Shown here: one piece after another, positions 15,714 through 23,826 of the stretch | How positions within the stretch are numbered: the first letter of the stretch is position 1 | How the letters are laid out: each line of letters starts with the position of its first letter | Virus record (IMG/VR): IMGVR_UViG_3300023116_000294 | Location: 1-26,150 of that record | From: a virus | Strand: one strand, 5' to 3' | DNA length: 26,150 bases | Program-made: the position numbers and the translations under genes | The notes under the pieces: generated by a model | Database searches by the model: none | Told to the model about the DNA's origin: nothing | What the model saw: the letters and a program-made list of their open reading frames with translations, nothing else

Positions 15714-18700
15714 ATGCCATATAGTAGCAATCCTGTGTACGTTAGTCCTGGGGATAACGTACAGGTAAGATATCCAACACCAGATACATGGAATACGCAG
15801 GTTACTGTAAATCTTCGTATTGGTACGGGACAGGATCCTGATGGTATTACTTTTGGTACAAAAATTCCTGATGCTACGCCAGCTGGATTTACTTTTACCG
15901 ATCAGCAAGGATATTTAAATGCTTATGATGGCAATAGCAATAATACCTTAACTGGTGGTAGAACAACTTTTGAAAGAGACACTACATATTATTCCAATTT
16001 AATCGAGATGTCGGGGTTTGAAGTCCCCATTGACGGTGCTATTTCTGCTGTATCTAACGGTCCTAAGAATAGCAATACGTCTAATACAACAGCAGAGTTT
16101 AGAATCTTTAGAGATGGATCTTTTGACTCTTGGAGAACTACTATTAGTGGTAATCTTGCTGAAGGTACAGGCGGCATTCAACCAGGAGATAAAATTCAGT
16201 TAAGGGTAACTACTCCTGATTGGTATATTACTTGGACTAGAGTTACATTTAGTGTAAATGAAACCACAACTGGTGGCGGTCTTGGTTCTGAATATACTGC
16301 TGCTGGTGTATCATCTTCTGCTATCTTAACAGGAACGTGGGATATTTCCACTAGACCACAGGATCAATCGATTCCTGCTAGTGAAATTAACTTCACTGAT
16401 CGTGTTGACATGGTTCCATACAGTGAAGGTGGACCTCAATATTATTATCATCGTGTTGATATTACTAACATTGATGACGATGCTGTACTAAGAGTATCAA
16501 CTACTGGTGTAGCGAGAGTAGTCAAGGTAGAGGGTGGTGGAAATGCTGCTGCTCCTACTAGTGGATATTCTACATCTTTAACAGGCGTTGTTCTTGGTGA
16601 TGATGTATTTGTTAGAATGCCTAATGGCACTAACTACACAGAAAAAGAAAGCGGATCAATAACAGTATTTGCCCAAGGTGGTGAGACATACACTAGAGGT
16701 AGTAATTCTTATGAGAACGTAGATGATGGTACAACATATGGATCTGGTACTTATGCTGTATCACAAACTCTTGGTAGCGTAACTGATAATTGGCAAATCT
16801 GGACAGAAGTAGATAGATATCCAGATGCTATTGCAGCAACACCCATCTTTACATATGGTATTAAGACAGAAATTGTTAGCGTAGGCGGAGTAGCAGTAAC
16901 AGGTTCTGGATTTAACTACACTGGTACATTTAGTACCACTACTAATGGATCTGGTGAGGGAATGAAGATTAAACTTCTTCCTGGTGGATCAAGTGGCACT
17001 TCATTTTCAACAATTAGTGAAGAAAACGGATATACTACAGCTTTCATTTCAGACCCAGGATATGACTATGTTGCTGGTGATATAGTCACAATTATTTCTC
17101 CTGGTGGTAGCAATGCTCAAATCAGAATTTTAGAGTATGAAAAGATTACAATCTCTAAAACTGTTGATGCCACATGTGAACCTGGATTTATGTACTTTGC
17201 CGACATGCCAGTGTCAGGTCTTGGTACAGAATATACAGACGGTGCTTATGATGACCTAGAATCTCCTTATACTAATCTACAGAATACAATCCTTGATGAT
17301 ACTGGGTCTTCTGTACAAAGTATCAATGCAAATTTGGATGGTCAATCCGTAAAAATCAGGGCAATTATTGATGGAACTGGTGGTGAAATTAGAAAAAATA
17401 ACACTGGAGCATGGACTGGATCTCAAATTACTGTTGAGAATGGCGATACAATTAATTTAAAACTTAACTCAAATAGTACATTTGGTGGTACGGCTACTGC
17501 TAAAGTTAGGATTATTGGTCCTACAGCAGGTAATCCTGACTTAGGTAACCCAACTGGGGGTCCATCCCCTGCTTCTAAGGCAGAAAAACAAACTACAATG
17601 ACTCTTACTACTAGATCTAGAAGAGTTATTCCATATCCTTTCCACGCTGAACCTGTTTTCCTTTCTAATCCTAATCAAGAGCACATTGCTGAAGTTGCTA
17701 TCGAAGGTTTAGACGTACAAACAAATGCTGAAATCGTTAATAATGGTGTAGGAGATTTGAGTACAAATGGATCAAACTGGTCTAATAGTGTTACAATTCA
17801 ACCAACTGATACTACGTTATATGTTAGAACCAATGCCGCTACTAATAGTGGAGGAGTGAAAGAATTAACGTACAGAATTTACAGAGATGGTCAGGAGGCA
17901 TATGATACGTTCAGAATTTACACCCGACTCTTTAACAATCTAGGATTTTTTGGATTTTTACAAGCAGATGGTGATGGTGCCAATACTTATCAGACATTAG
18001 AATTGCCATATTACGCTACACAAGATTTTTATGTAACACTAGTTGGCGCTGGTGGTGGTAGAGGTGGTGATGATGCTCCTAACTCTCAAGGTGCTGGTGG
18101 TGGTTCTGGTAACTTCCTTAGATTAAGGGTACAGAGAGATGATTTTCCAGATCAACCTGGATTCCCTGGTGTTACTGACGGTAGAGTTAGAGTATATGCT
18201 CCTGATAAAGGAGGAGACGGTCAAAGTTATATTCAAGGAGCTGGCGGTGGTGCTGGTGGATGGGGATATGCCATGGGTGGCGCTGGCGGAGATTCTGGTA
18301 ATGGAGATAAATCTGGTGCTGGTGGGGGCGGCGGCGGTGCTGCCGCTATTACAATGTTAGATGGAACTTTAATCGCTATGGCTGGCGGTGGTGGTGGCGG
18401 CGCTGGTGCTGGTAATGATACTGAAGTGCCACGTTCTGATGCTTTTGGTAACTGGGATGGTTATGGTTCTCTACAAACAACAACCACTGACATTAATTTG
18501 GGTGGTGATGATGCTCCTGATGCTACTGGTTCAGGCGCTGGTCCTGGCGGTGGTGGTGGTGGATATGATGGCACTGCTGGAACATTGTTTACCCAGAAAT
18601 TAGATGCTGATGGCAATGTTATTCAAACTACTGATTTAGATGCTAGGGGTGGACTTGGTGGCGGTGCTTATTATGATAGTACAAACACCGTTATTCTTGC

Positions 18701-21700
18701 TGGTACTACATTGGACGGTCTTGGTGCCCCTCCTGGACAATTTGGTAGAGTTATCATTGAATATGGACCACAGGATGTTACTCCAGACGATTTTGACTTT
18801 GATCAGGTAGATAGTGTTAACATTAATACTCAGGTTGTTTCTAGTAGAGCACTGATTCAAGGAATTACAGGTAAAGTGCCAATTCAATTATCTTCTCCTG
18901 GATTTACTGCTACTGCTAGAGTTTGTACTTCTGATACTGATGCTTCTTGTGGTGCTTGGGGTGCTACTCAAATTGGCAATAACGAGTATCTTCAATTAAG
19001 AGCAACAACTGGAACTTCATATAATACGCCATATGAAGTACAAGTTGAAGTTGGTGAAACAACATCCACGTGGGTTATTAACACTGGTCCACCACCAGAT
19101 ACTACAGTAAATTTCTTCCAGTTTACAGATGCTGAAGATGCTCCTTTGAGCACTTTAACTACTAGTGAGGTTGTTACTATTAGTGGTATTAATGTTCCTG
19201 TGGAAGTCACTGCTAGTGGTGGAGCTGAAATTAAAATCTATAATTCTGACAACACAGTAGATTTAGATTGGACATCTGGATCAACAGCAAATTATATCGA
19301 GAACAATCAGAAACTACAAATTAGAGTCACATCTTCTGCTGACTATAGTGATGATGTTGATGTTGTTGTGACAGTTGGTACTGGATCTAATTCCGAAGAT
19401 ATTTGGACGGTTACAACCTTGGATGAAATTGATACTGAACCAGAAGCATTTAGTTTCTTGGATGTTAGTAACGCTAACCCTAATACAACATACACAAGTA
19501 ATGTCAATGTTATCGAAGGATTGGGCGGTCCTACTTATTTCCAAATAGATTATGGTGATAATGATCAATCAGATTCATCAACTCCAGCGTTAGCCATTAT
19601 TCTCCTTGATGGTATCGAGCAACTCAATTCTTCTGGTGATCCACTAACTTATATTCAAGTAGAGAATAATGATCAGATCTCATTGAAATACACTACAACT
19701 GGTGTACTTGGAGAACCTAGAGAGTTTATCACTAGAACTGGTGGCACATATAATACAACAACTCAAGAAGTAGAAGGATCTACCGATTACCCAGTATATG
19801 AAACTGACTGGAAAGTAACAACTGCTGGATCATTTGTATCCAACCCAGCAGCATTTACCTTCCAAACAGTTCTAGCAAGTGGGGCTGGTGTTGACACTAA
19901 CTCAGTCGAAGTTCCCTCTATTTCTGGATTGGGACAAGTTACGCCAGTTGTCACCACAAATGGATTGAAAGTTTCTATTAATGGCGGCACTTTTAATCCT
20001 TCTAGTGGAGAGTATACAGTAAATAATGGTAATACTATTCAAGTACAGTTAGAATCTTCTGAAATTCCTGGATTCACTAGAACTGGATCTATTACTATTG
20101 GTAACTATACGACATCATTTACTGTACAAACTCCTGCTGCTGTACAGGACCCAATTAAGAGTCAGTGGTATAGTTCTATTCAACCAGTAAAATATCTTGT
20201 TGCTGGTGCTAATGCTGGAAGTCAAATCCGTTTTGATACTAAGTTTGATGGTCTTCCTATTGGATCTATGATTCCTGTATTCCAAGATGCTACACAATCT
20301 GATAATTGGGGAGACCTAGATGGCGAATTTACTTCTAGATTCCCTGGTATGTTGTACTGTGATGGTAGTTATGTCGAACCAGAAGATTATCCTATGCTCT
20401 TTGCTCTATTACAATATAGATACGGAGCAGAAGCAGTAACTGGTGAAACATTTACCACTACTTTATACGATGTCAATGGTAATATTCTTAAAGAAGATGG
20501 TGATGCTAAGATCTTAATGAGATTACCTGATCTTAGAAACAGATATCTTAAGGGAACTGGTGTTATTGATGGTACTCAATTATCATCTCCTGGACTAGCA
20601 CCTACATATCAACCAACCAAACTTGCTGGTGCCCCTGGTAATCAATCTCCTGGAGCATTTGGTGGTATGTGGTATGTTGATACCATTGGAGATCCTGGAT
20701 CTGGTGAACTTGAACAAGTACAAACACCTGCCGAAGGTTTACCAGCAAATGAATCTGATTACTTTGGTATTGCTCAGGTACAAACCACTGGTTATACTGA
20801 TGTCAGTGGTAACGTGGAATTCTTGGTATCTGGATCATGTGTAGCTCAAGTAAGCCTTAAGAAACAAAAAGTTTATGATGTTCCACTACACTTCCATGAA
20901 CTAGTTACTGGTCAGAAGGACCAGGGAGCATTCAAAGGTCGTGTTAACTGGGGTAGTGATGGTGGATTTAGATCTCCTGCTGCTAGTGCTAGTGAAACAT
21001 TTGTTGGTAAATTGAGTACCACATATGAATATGAAAGACAATATGGTTTTAACCAGTGGGGATATTTAACTAGAAACGACGTTTACGTTCCTGACAATAA
21101 TCTACCACGATCTGCTTACTGTCCTGGTAAATCTACAGAATGGTGGGATGGTAGTACAGAAGATTGGTCAGATCCATCAGGTTATCAAGGTATTTCAGAC
21201 ATTGGCAATCCGTCACCAAATCCTCAATTAGTACAACCTAATATGCTTGCCGTCGATGGAGCTATTTTAGGAGTTGATGTTACTTCTTCATCCACAACCT
21301 CAAGTGGTGGAACATATTCCCAGGTTGCTTCATCTGGTGGTGGTGGATCGGGAGCAACATTTACTGTAATACGAGGAACCACTGCTGCAACTACTGGAGG
21401 AGATATTCAAAATCTTAGCATTGGTAATGCTGTAGCTCCTGATGTGACCGAGCAAGTTGTTTATGAAGACATTACTGCTACTCCTGGCGCTAATGTGACT
21501 GGAACTGGTGCTGTGTTCGCTGTACTTATCAATACAAATAATACATATAGTGTACAAGCAACTACAGGTGGATCTGGATATAATGTTGGTGATACTCTCA
21601 CTATTCCTGGAACAACATTTGCTGATGATGGTGGTACAAATGGTGGTACAGATTCAAATGGCGATGTCATTGAAAATGCTGATGGTAGCGATCCTCCAGT

Positions 21701-22412
21701 TGAAGATGCAAATGGTAATGAAATTGTAGACGCGAATGGAGTTGCAGCACCAGATAATAGTATTACAATTACTGTTAGTGCTGTTGGACCTGCTAGTTCA
21801 GGAAATGTTGGAGAAGTAGTATCTGTTACTGTTAACTCAGGTGGATCTGGTTATACTAGTGGCGGTACAGTAACTCTTGCTGCTGGTAATGTTGGAGGAT
21901 CTGCTATTACTTTAACTATTAACTCAATTTCTTCTTCTGGTGCTTATGGAGAAATTAATAATTATATTGATGTTACTAACTCTCCTTGGCCAGGTAATGG
22001 ATCATCTGACTTTAATGGTGTTGTTGGTGCTTATAAACAGTTTACTAGTGTTGACATCCCAGAGAAACAAGCTACTATTAAAGGATATAATCCAGAGAGT
22101 AAATTGTTCCACACTCATTATGTTTCTCTATCAGCACCATTTGATGATGACGGAGAAATGTATAGTTACGGTAACTATGACACTTATGGAAACAAGAGTG
22201 CTGGTTTAAATACAAATGCTAGCACACATGGTCTTGAATCTGTTAATCTGGAATTCAATTCCATTGCTGATCTTGGTGTTCAAGTTCTTCCTGGTACATT
22301 TACATTGTCACAGACAAAACAACTTATCCCAACACCATCACTAACACCTCAAGATGAAGTAGCATTGATGTCTCCATACACTTGGACCAAGTGGTTGATT
22401 AAGGCATACTAA
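15714..22412 (+). CDS. Large tail fibre protein with repeated beta domains, Gly-rich and collar domains
   Basis: The protein has 2232 residues. A TAG just upstream in frame fixes ATG 15714. Residues 8-36 (VSPGDNVQVRY to VNLRIGTG) look like the second half of the beta domain. Complete copies follow at roughly 50-185, 210-390, 475-660 and 665-750, and four in tandem at 1023-1473. Their pattern is aSN.v.i.G, a W, then v.nGD.iqlR and W.vtT. Residues 770-1020 are a glycine-rich domain (LVGAGGGRGG to GRVIIEYG). A tail collar domain spans about 1513-1616 (LPIGSMIPVFQDA, FPGMLYCDGSYVEPEDYPML, LPDLRNRYLKGTG). H1726-F-H1728 and H2133-T-H2135 are paired metal-type histidines. Two GSGY modules lie at 1870-2075. 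It is likely the main receptor-binding or proximal fibre. It has its own late promoter motif, and a probable chaperone gene follows. Confidence 0.85.
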   Translation: MPYSSNPVYVSPGDNVQVRYPTPDTWNTQVTVNLRIGTGQDPDGITFGTKIPDATPAGFTFTDQQGYLNAYDGNSNNTLTGGRTTFERDTTYYSNLIEMSGFEVPIDGAISAVSNGPKNSNTSNTTAEFRIFRDGSFDSWRTTISGNLAEGTGGIQPGDKIQLRVTTPDWYITWTRVTFSVNETTTGGGLGSEYTAAGVSSSAILTGTWDISTRPQDQSIPASEINFTDRVDMVPYSEGGPQYYYHRVDITNIDDDAVLRVSTTGVARVVKVEGGGNAAAPTSGYSTSLTGVVLGDDVFVRMPNGTNYTEKESGSITVFAQGGETYTRGSNSYENVDDGTTYGSGTYAVSQTLGSVTDNWQIWTEVDRYPDAIAATPIFTYGIKTEIVSVGGVAVTGSGFNYTGTFSTTTNGSGEGMKIKLLPGGSSGTSFSTISEENGYTTAFISDPGYDYVAGDIVTIISPGGSNAQIRILEYEKITISKTVDATCEPGFMYFADMPVSGLGTEYTDGAYDDLESPYTNLQNTILDDTGSSVQSINANLDGQSVKIRAIIDGTGGEIRKNNTGAWTGSQITVENGDTINLKLNSNSTFGGTATAKVRIIGPTAGNPDLGNPTGGPSPASKAEKQTTMTLTTRSRRVIPYPFHAEPVFLSNPNQEHIAEVAIEGLDVQTNAEIVNNGVGDLSTNGSNWSNSVTIQPTDTTLYVRTNAATNSGGVKELTYRIYRDGQEAYDTFRIYTRLFNNLGFFGFLQADGDGANTYQTLELPYYATQDFYVTLVGAGGGRGGDDAPNSQGAGGGSGNFLRLRVQRDDFPDQPGFPGVTDGRVRVYAPDKGGDGQSYIQGAGGGAGGWGYAMGGAGGDSGNGDKSGAGGGGGGAAAITMLDGTLIAMAGGGGGGAGAGNDTEVPRSDAFGNWDGYGSLQTTTTDINLGGDDAPDATGSGAGPGGGGGGYDGTAGTLFTQKLDADGNVIQTTDLDARGGLGGGAYYDSTNTVILAGTTLDGLGAPPGQFGRVIIEYGPQDVTPDDFDFDQVDSVNINTQVVSSRALIQGITGKVPIQLSSPGFTATARVCTSDTDASCGAWGATQIGNNEYLQLRATTGTSYNTPYEVQVEVGETTSTWVINTGPPPDTTVNFFQFTDAEDAPLSTLTTSEVVTISGINVPVEVTASGGAEIKIYNSDNTVDLDWTSGSTANYIENNQKLQIRVTSSADYSDDVDVVVTVGTGSNSEDIWTVTTLDEIDTEPEAFSFLDVSNANPNTTYTSNVNVIEGLGGPTYFQIDYGDNDQSDSSTPALAIILLDGIEQLNSSGDPLTYIQVENNDQISLKYTTTGVLGEPREFITRTGGTYNTTTQEVEGSTDYPVYETDWKVTTAGSFVSNPAAFTFQTVLASGAGVDTNSVEVPSISGLGQVTPVVTTNGLKVSINGGTFNPSSGEYTVNNGNTIQVQLESSEIPGFTRTGSITIGNYTTSFTVQTPAAVQDPIKSQWYSSIQPVKYLVAGANAGSQIRFDTKFDGLPIGSMIPVFQDATQSDNWGDLDGEFTSRFPGMLYCDGSYVEPEDYPMLFALLQYRYGAEAVTGETFTTTLYDVNGNILKEDGDAKILMRLPDLRNRYLKGTGVIDGTQLSSPGLAPTYQPTKLAGAPGNQSPGAFGGMWYVDTIGDPGSGELEQVQTPAEGLPANESDYFGIAQVQTTGYTDVSGNVEFLVSGSCVAQVSLKKQKVYDVPLHFHELVTGQKDQGAFKGRVNWGSDGGFRSPAASASETFVGKLSTTYEYERQYGFNQWGYLTRNDVYVPDNNLPRSAYCPGKSTEWWDGSTEDWSDPSGYQGISDIGNPSPNPQLVQPNMLAVDGAILGVDVTSSSTTSSGGTYSQVASSGGGGSGATFTVIRGTTAATTGGDIQNLSIGNAVAPDVTEQVVYEDITATPGANVTGTGAVFAVLINTNNTYSVQATTGGSGYNVGDTLTIPGTTFADDGGTNGGTDSNGDVIENADGSDPPVEDANGNEIVDANGVAAPDNSITITVSAVGPASSGNVGEVVSVTVNSGGSGYTSGGTVTLAAGNVGGSAITLTINSISSSGAYGEINNYIDVTNSPWPGNGSSDFNGVVGAYKQFTSVDIPEKQATIKGYNPESKLFHTHYVSLSAPFDDDGEMYSYGNYDTYGNKSAGLNTNASTHGLESVNLEFNSIADLGVQVLPGTFTLSQTKQLIPTPSLTPQDEVALMSPYTWTKWLIKAY
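18779..20131 (+). repeat. Four tandem beta-domain repeats in the fibre protein
   Basis: The repeats are at about 18779-19084, 19109-19417, 19438-19822 and 19842-20131, each 97-128 codons. Recurring landmarks are P..F.F at the start, an SxxVxIxGI-type strand, then nnqkLQIRVTSS or its equivalent, and a W-x-V-x-T end (TWVINT, IWTVTT, DWKVTT, SFTVQT). They are diverged in DNA sequence, so the array is old. Confidence 0.7.
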
Positions 22413-22415
22413 ATA
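22409..22415 (+). promoter_or_regulatory. Late promoter motif CTAAATA upstream of the chaperone gene
   Basis: CTAAATA overlaps the TAA stop of the 2232-aa gene and lies 21 nt before ATG 22437, in a true intergenic gap. It is the same element as at 15677. Confidence 0.6.
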
Positions 22416-22436
22416 GTAAAAAGAATTCTGACAGAA

Positions 22437-23375
22437 ATGGCGTTCAATCCAGACGATTTTCAATTTGAATCTATTGCTCCTCCAGAGGAACATAAACCTA
22501 TTCTGGAGTGGAATGCTCTTGCTAGATTTATTGTCCTCAGAACAAGAGGAGAAAATAAAGAGTGGGAGTATTTTGCCGCTAAGTTAGATCCTGCTGTCAA
22601 TTCCAATCTTTTGACACATTGTCCAGACGAGTGGTCTAATGATAATGATCGAATTATTAATTTTGCCATTTATGAGGATGGTGAATATATTCTAGAAAAA
22701 GAAAAGCAAAAATTTGATTTTGCTACTAAGAAATCAAAATGGATTAGATATCAGTATAAGAATCTTCAACTAGATGAAGTAAAAGAACTATTTGAAGTTC
22801 TTAAGGCAGCTATTGAAGTTAATAAATTAGATCAAGAAGTAATTAGAACTAGAGAGATTGCTGATCTTGCTACATCAAATGAATATATTGTTGGTATTGA
22901 TGAGCAAATTAAGCAAACTAAAGAACTTTTATTAAACAAGAGTGATTGGTCACAGTTGGCAGATGCTCAAGAAACATATGCTGGAGAGGTTGATAATTGG
23001 ACTACCTACAGAGCATATCTTAGGGATAATATTAGATCGCCAGAAGATTTTGATGATATTCTGGACTACCTTGTTTGGGATGCTGATTTTAGATGGCCTA
23101 TTGATCCTGTTGCTTATCACAAATTAGATCCAGATGGCAATACTGAGTATCTAAGTGTACCAGAACACTTCAGTAAATCTATTACTGGTACTGGTAAATT
23201 TGCCAGTGAAGCAATATATGGTAGTGTTGAAGCTGCTGCTATCACTATGAAGTCAAGATTGAGGAATGGTGGTATTCCAGTCACACAAAGAATTTGGGAA
23301 AAAGTACAACAATACAATTTAAATGATGGTTTGGCAGGTGCTAACCTAGATAACTTAACTATTGTGGAGGAGTGA
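22437..23375 (+). CDS. Probable tail-fibre assembly chaperone-like protein
   Basis: The protein has 312 residues and is markedly AT-rich. The centre (169-200) reads SDWSQLADAQ, then VDNWTTYRAYLRDNI. This resembles the 'tDWtqlpDa...W..YRq.LRdi' signature of phage tail-fibre assembly and tail assembly chaperones. The helical stretch before it (LDEVKELFEVLKAAIEVNKLDQEVI) could be a coiled coil. The N-terminal 110 residues (ARFIVLRTRGENKEWEYFAAKL) and C-terminal 100 residues (FRWPIDPVAYHKL onward) are not recognised. Known: such chaperones are usually encoded directly downstream of the fibre they fold, as here. The protein is longer than usual for this group, so it may carry extra domains or be structural itself. 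The chaperone role is inference. Confidence 0.7.
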   Translation: MAFNPDDFQFESIAPPEEHKPILEWNALARFIVLRTRGENKEWEYFAAKLDPAVNSNLLTHCPDEWSNDNDRIINFAIYEDGEYILEKEKQKFDFATKKSKWIRYQYKNLQLDEVKELFEVLKAAIEVNKLDQEVIRTREIADLATSNEYIVGIDEQIKQTKELLLNKSDWSQLADAQETYAGEVDNWTTYRAYLRDNIRSPEDFDDILDYLVWDADFRWPIDPVAYHKLDPDGNTEYLSVPEHFSKSITGTGKFASEAIYGSVEAAAITMKSRLRNGGIPVTQRIWEKVQQYNLNDGLAGANLDNLTIVEE

Positions 23376-23376
23376 C

Positions 23377-23760
23377 ATGTTTGTATCTTGTAAAAACTTT
23401 ATGCAGTGGATTCAGAACTACACTGAAGCACTACAAACCACTGTTGTACTACTAAGAACTGTTGGTCCTGATGGTGTAGATGATGCTGCCAAAGCAAATC
23501 AAATCTACTCAGCATATTATCTGAACATGCAGTCAGAAAATCCTGCTATCTTTGACAAATTGTTGTACAACGAATTCACATTTGTGGAGTTTAGCGATGA
23601 AGAATCAGCACAAGACTTCTGTAGAGATAACTTCCCAAACGTTAAACCAGACGATACTGATTATTTCATTCAATACGTTATTTTTACTAATGGATTGTAT
23701 GGCGGAGGAAACGACGGCACTAACGGACTGAGAGAACCAGAACCAGAACCACTTCCATAA
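23377..23760 (+). CDS. Protein of unknown function, last gene of the tail operon
   Basis: The protein has 127 residues. ATG 23377 is preceded by GGAGGAG (23366-23372), the strongest ribosome site in the window, which decides against an in-frame TTG at 23362. It begins one base after the upstream stop. The N-terminus is helical (FMQWIQNYTEALQTTVVLLR), the centre acidic (FVEFSDEESAQDF), and the end low-complexity (YGGGNDGTNGL, then REPEPEPLP). I see no recognised domain. It is followed by a terminator, so it closes the transcription unit. It may be a small tail or assembly protein; nothing in the sequence proves that. Confidence 0.75.
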   Translation: MFVSCKNFMQWIQNYTEALQTTVVLLRTVGPDGVDDAAKANQIYSAYYLNMQSENPAIFDKLLYNEFTFVEFSDEESAQDFCRDNFPNVKPDDTDYFIQYVIFTNGLYGGGNDGTNGLREPEPEPLP

Positions 23761-23768
23761 CTGGCACG

Positions 23769-23793
23769 AACCGCCCACCACGGGCGGTTTTCT
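23769..23793 (+). terminator. Rho-independent terminator
   Basis: A perfect 8-bp stem, AACCGCCC (23769-23776) with GGGCGGTT (23782-23789), encloses a 5-base loop (ACCAC) and is followed by a short T run. It starts 9 nt after the last tail gene and is the only clear intrinsic terminator I found. Confidence 0.85.
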
Positions 23794-23801
23794 GCTATAA
23801 T
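23793..23801 (+). promoter_or_regulatory. Extended -10 promoter (host sigma70 type)
   Basis: TGCTATAAT is a consensus TATAAT with the TGn extension. No good -35 element is visible at the right distance; that position falls in the terminator stem, which an extended -10 promoter can tolerate. The expected transcript start is near 23808, giving a leader of about 19 nt with AAGG (23817-23820) before ATG 23827. It would drive the helicase, HNH and methyltransferase genes, probably early in infection. Confidence 0.65.
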
Positions 23802-23826
23802 TACAGGGTAGTCAGCAAGGCAGTCG

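Noticed and set aside
15690-15730. A possible frameshift or sequencing error that separates the 62-aa gene from the 2232-aa gene
   Set aside because: There is a proper stop, an in-frame TAG just before ATG 15714, a late promoter motif and a charged tail on the 62-aa protein. Two genes fit better than one broken gene, though resequencing of relatives would settle it.
23362-23376. TTG start for the last tail-operon gene
   Set aside because: ATG 23377 has an excellent GGAGGAG at the right spacing, which the TTG start would place inside the coding region.
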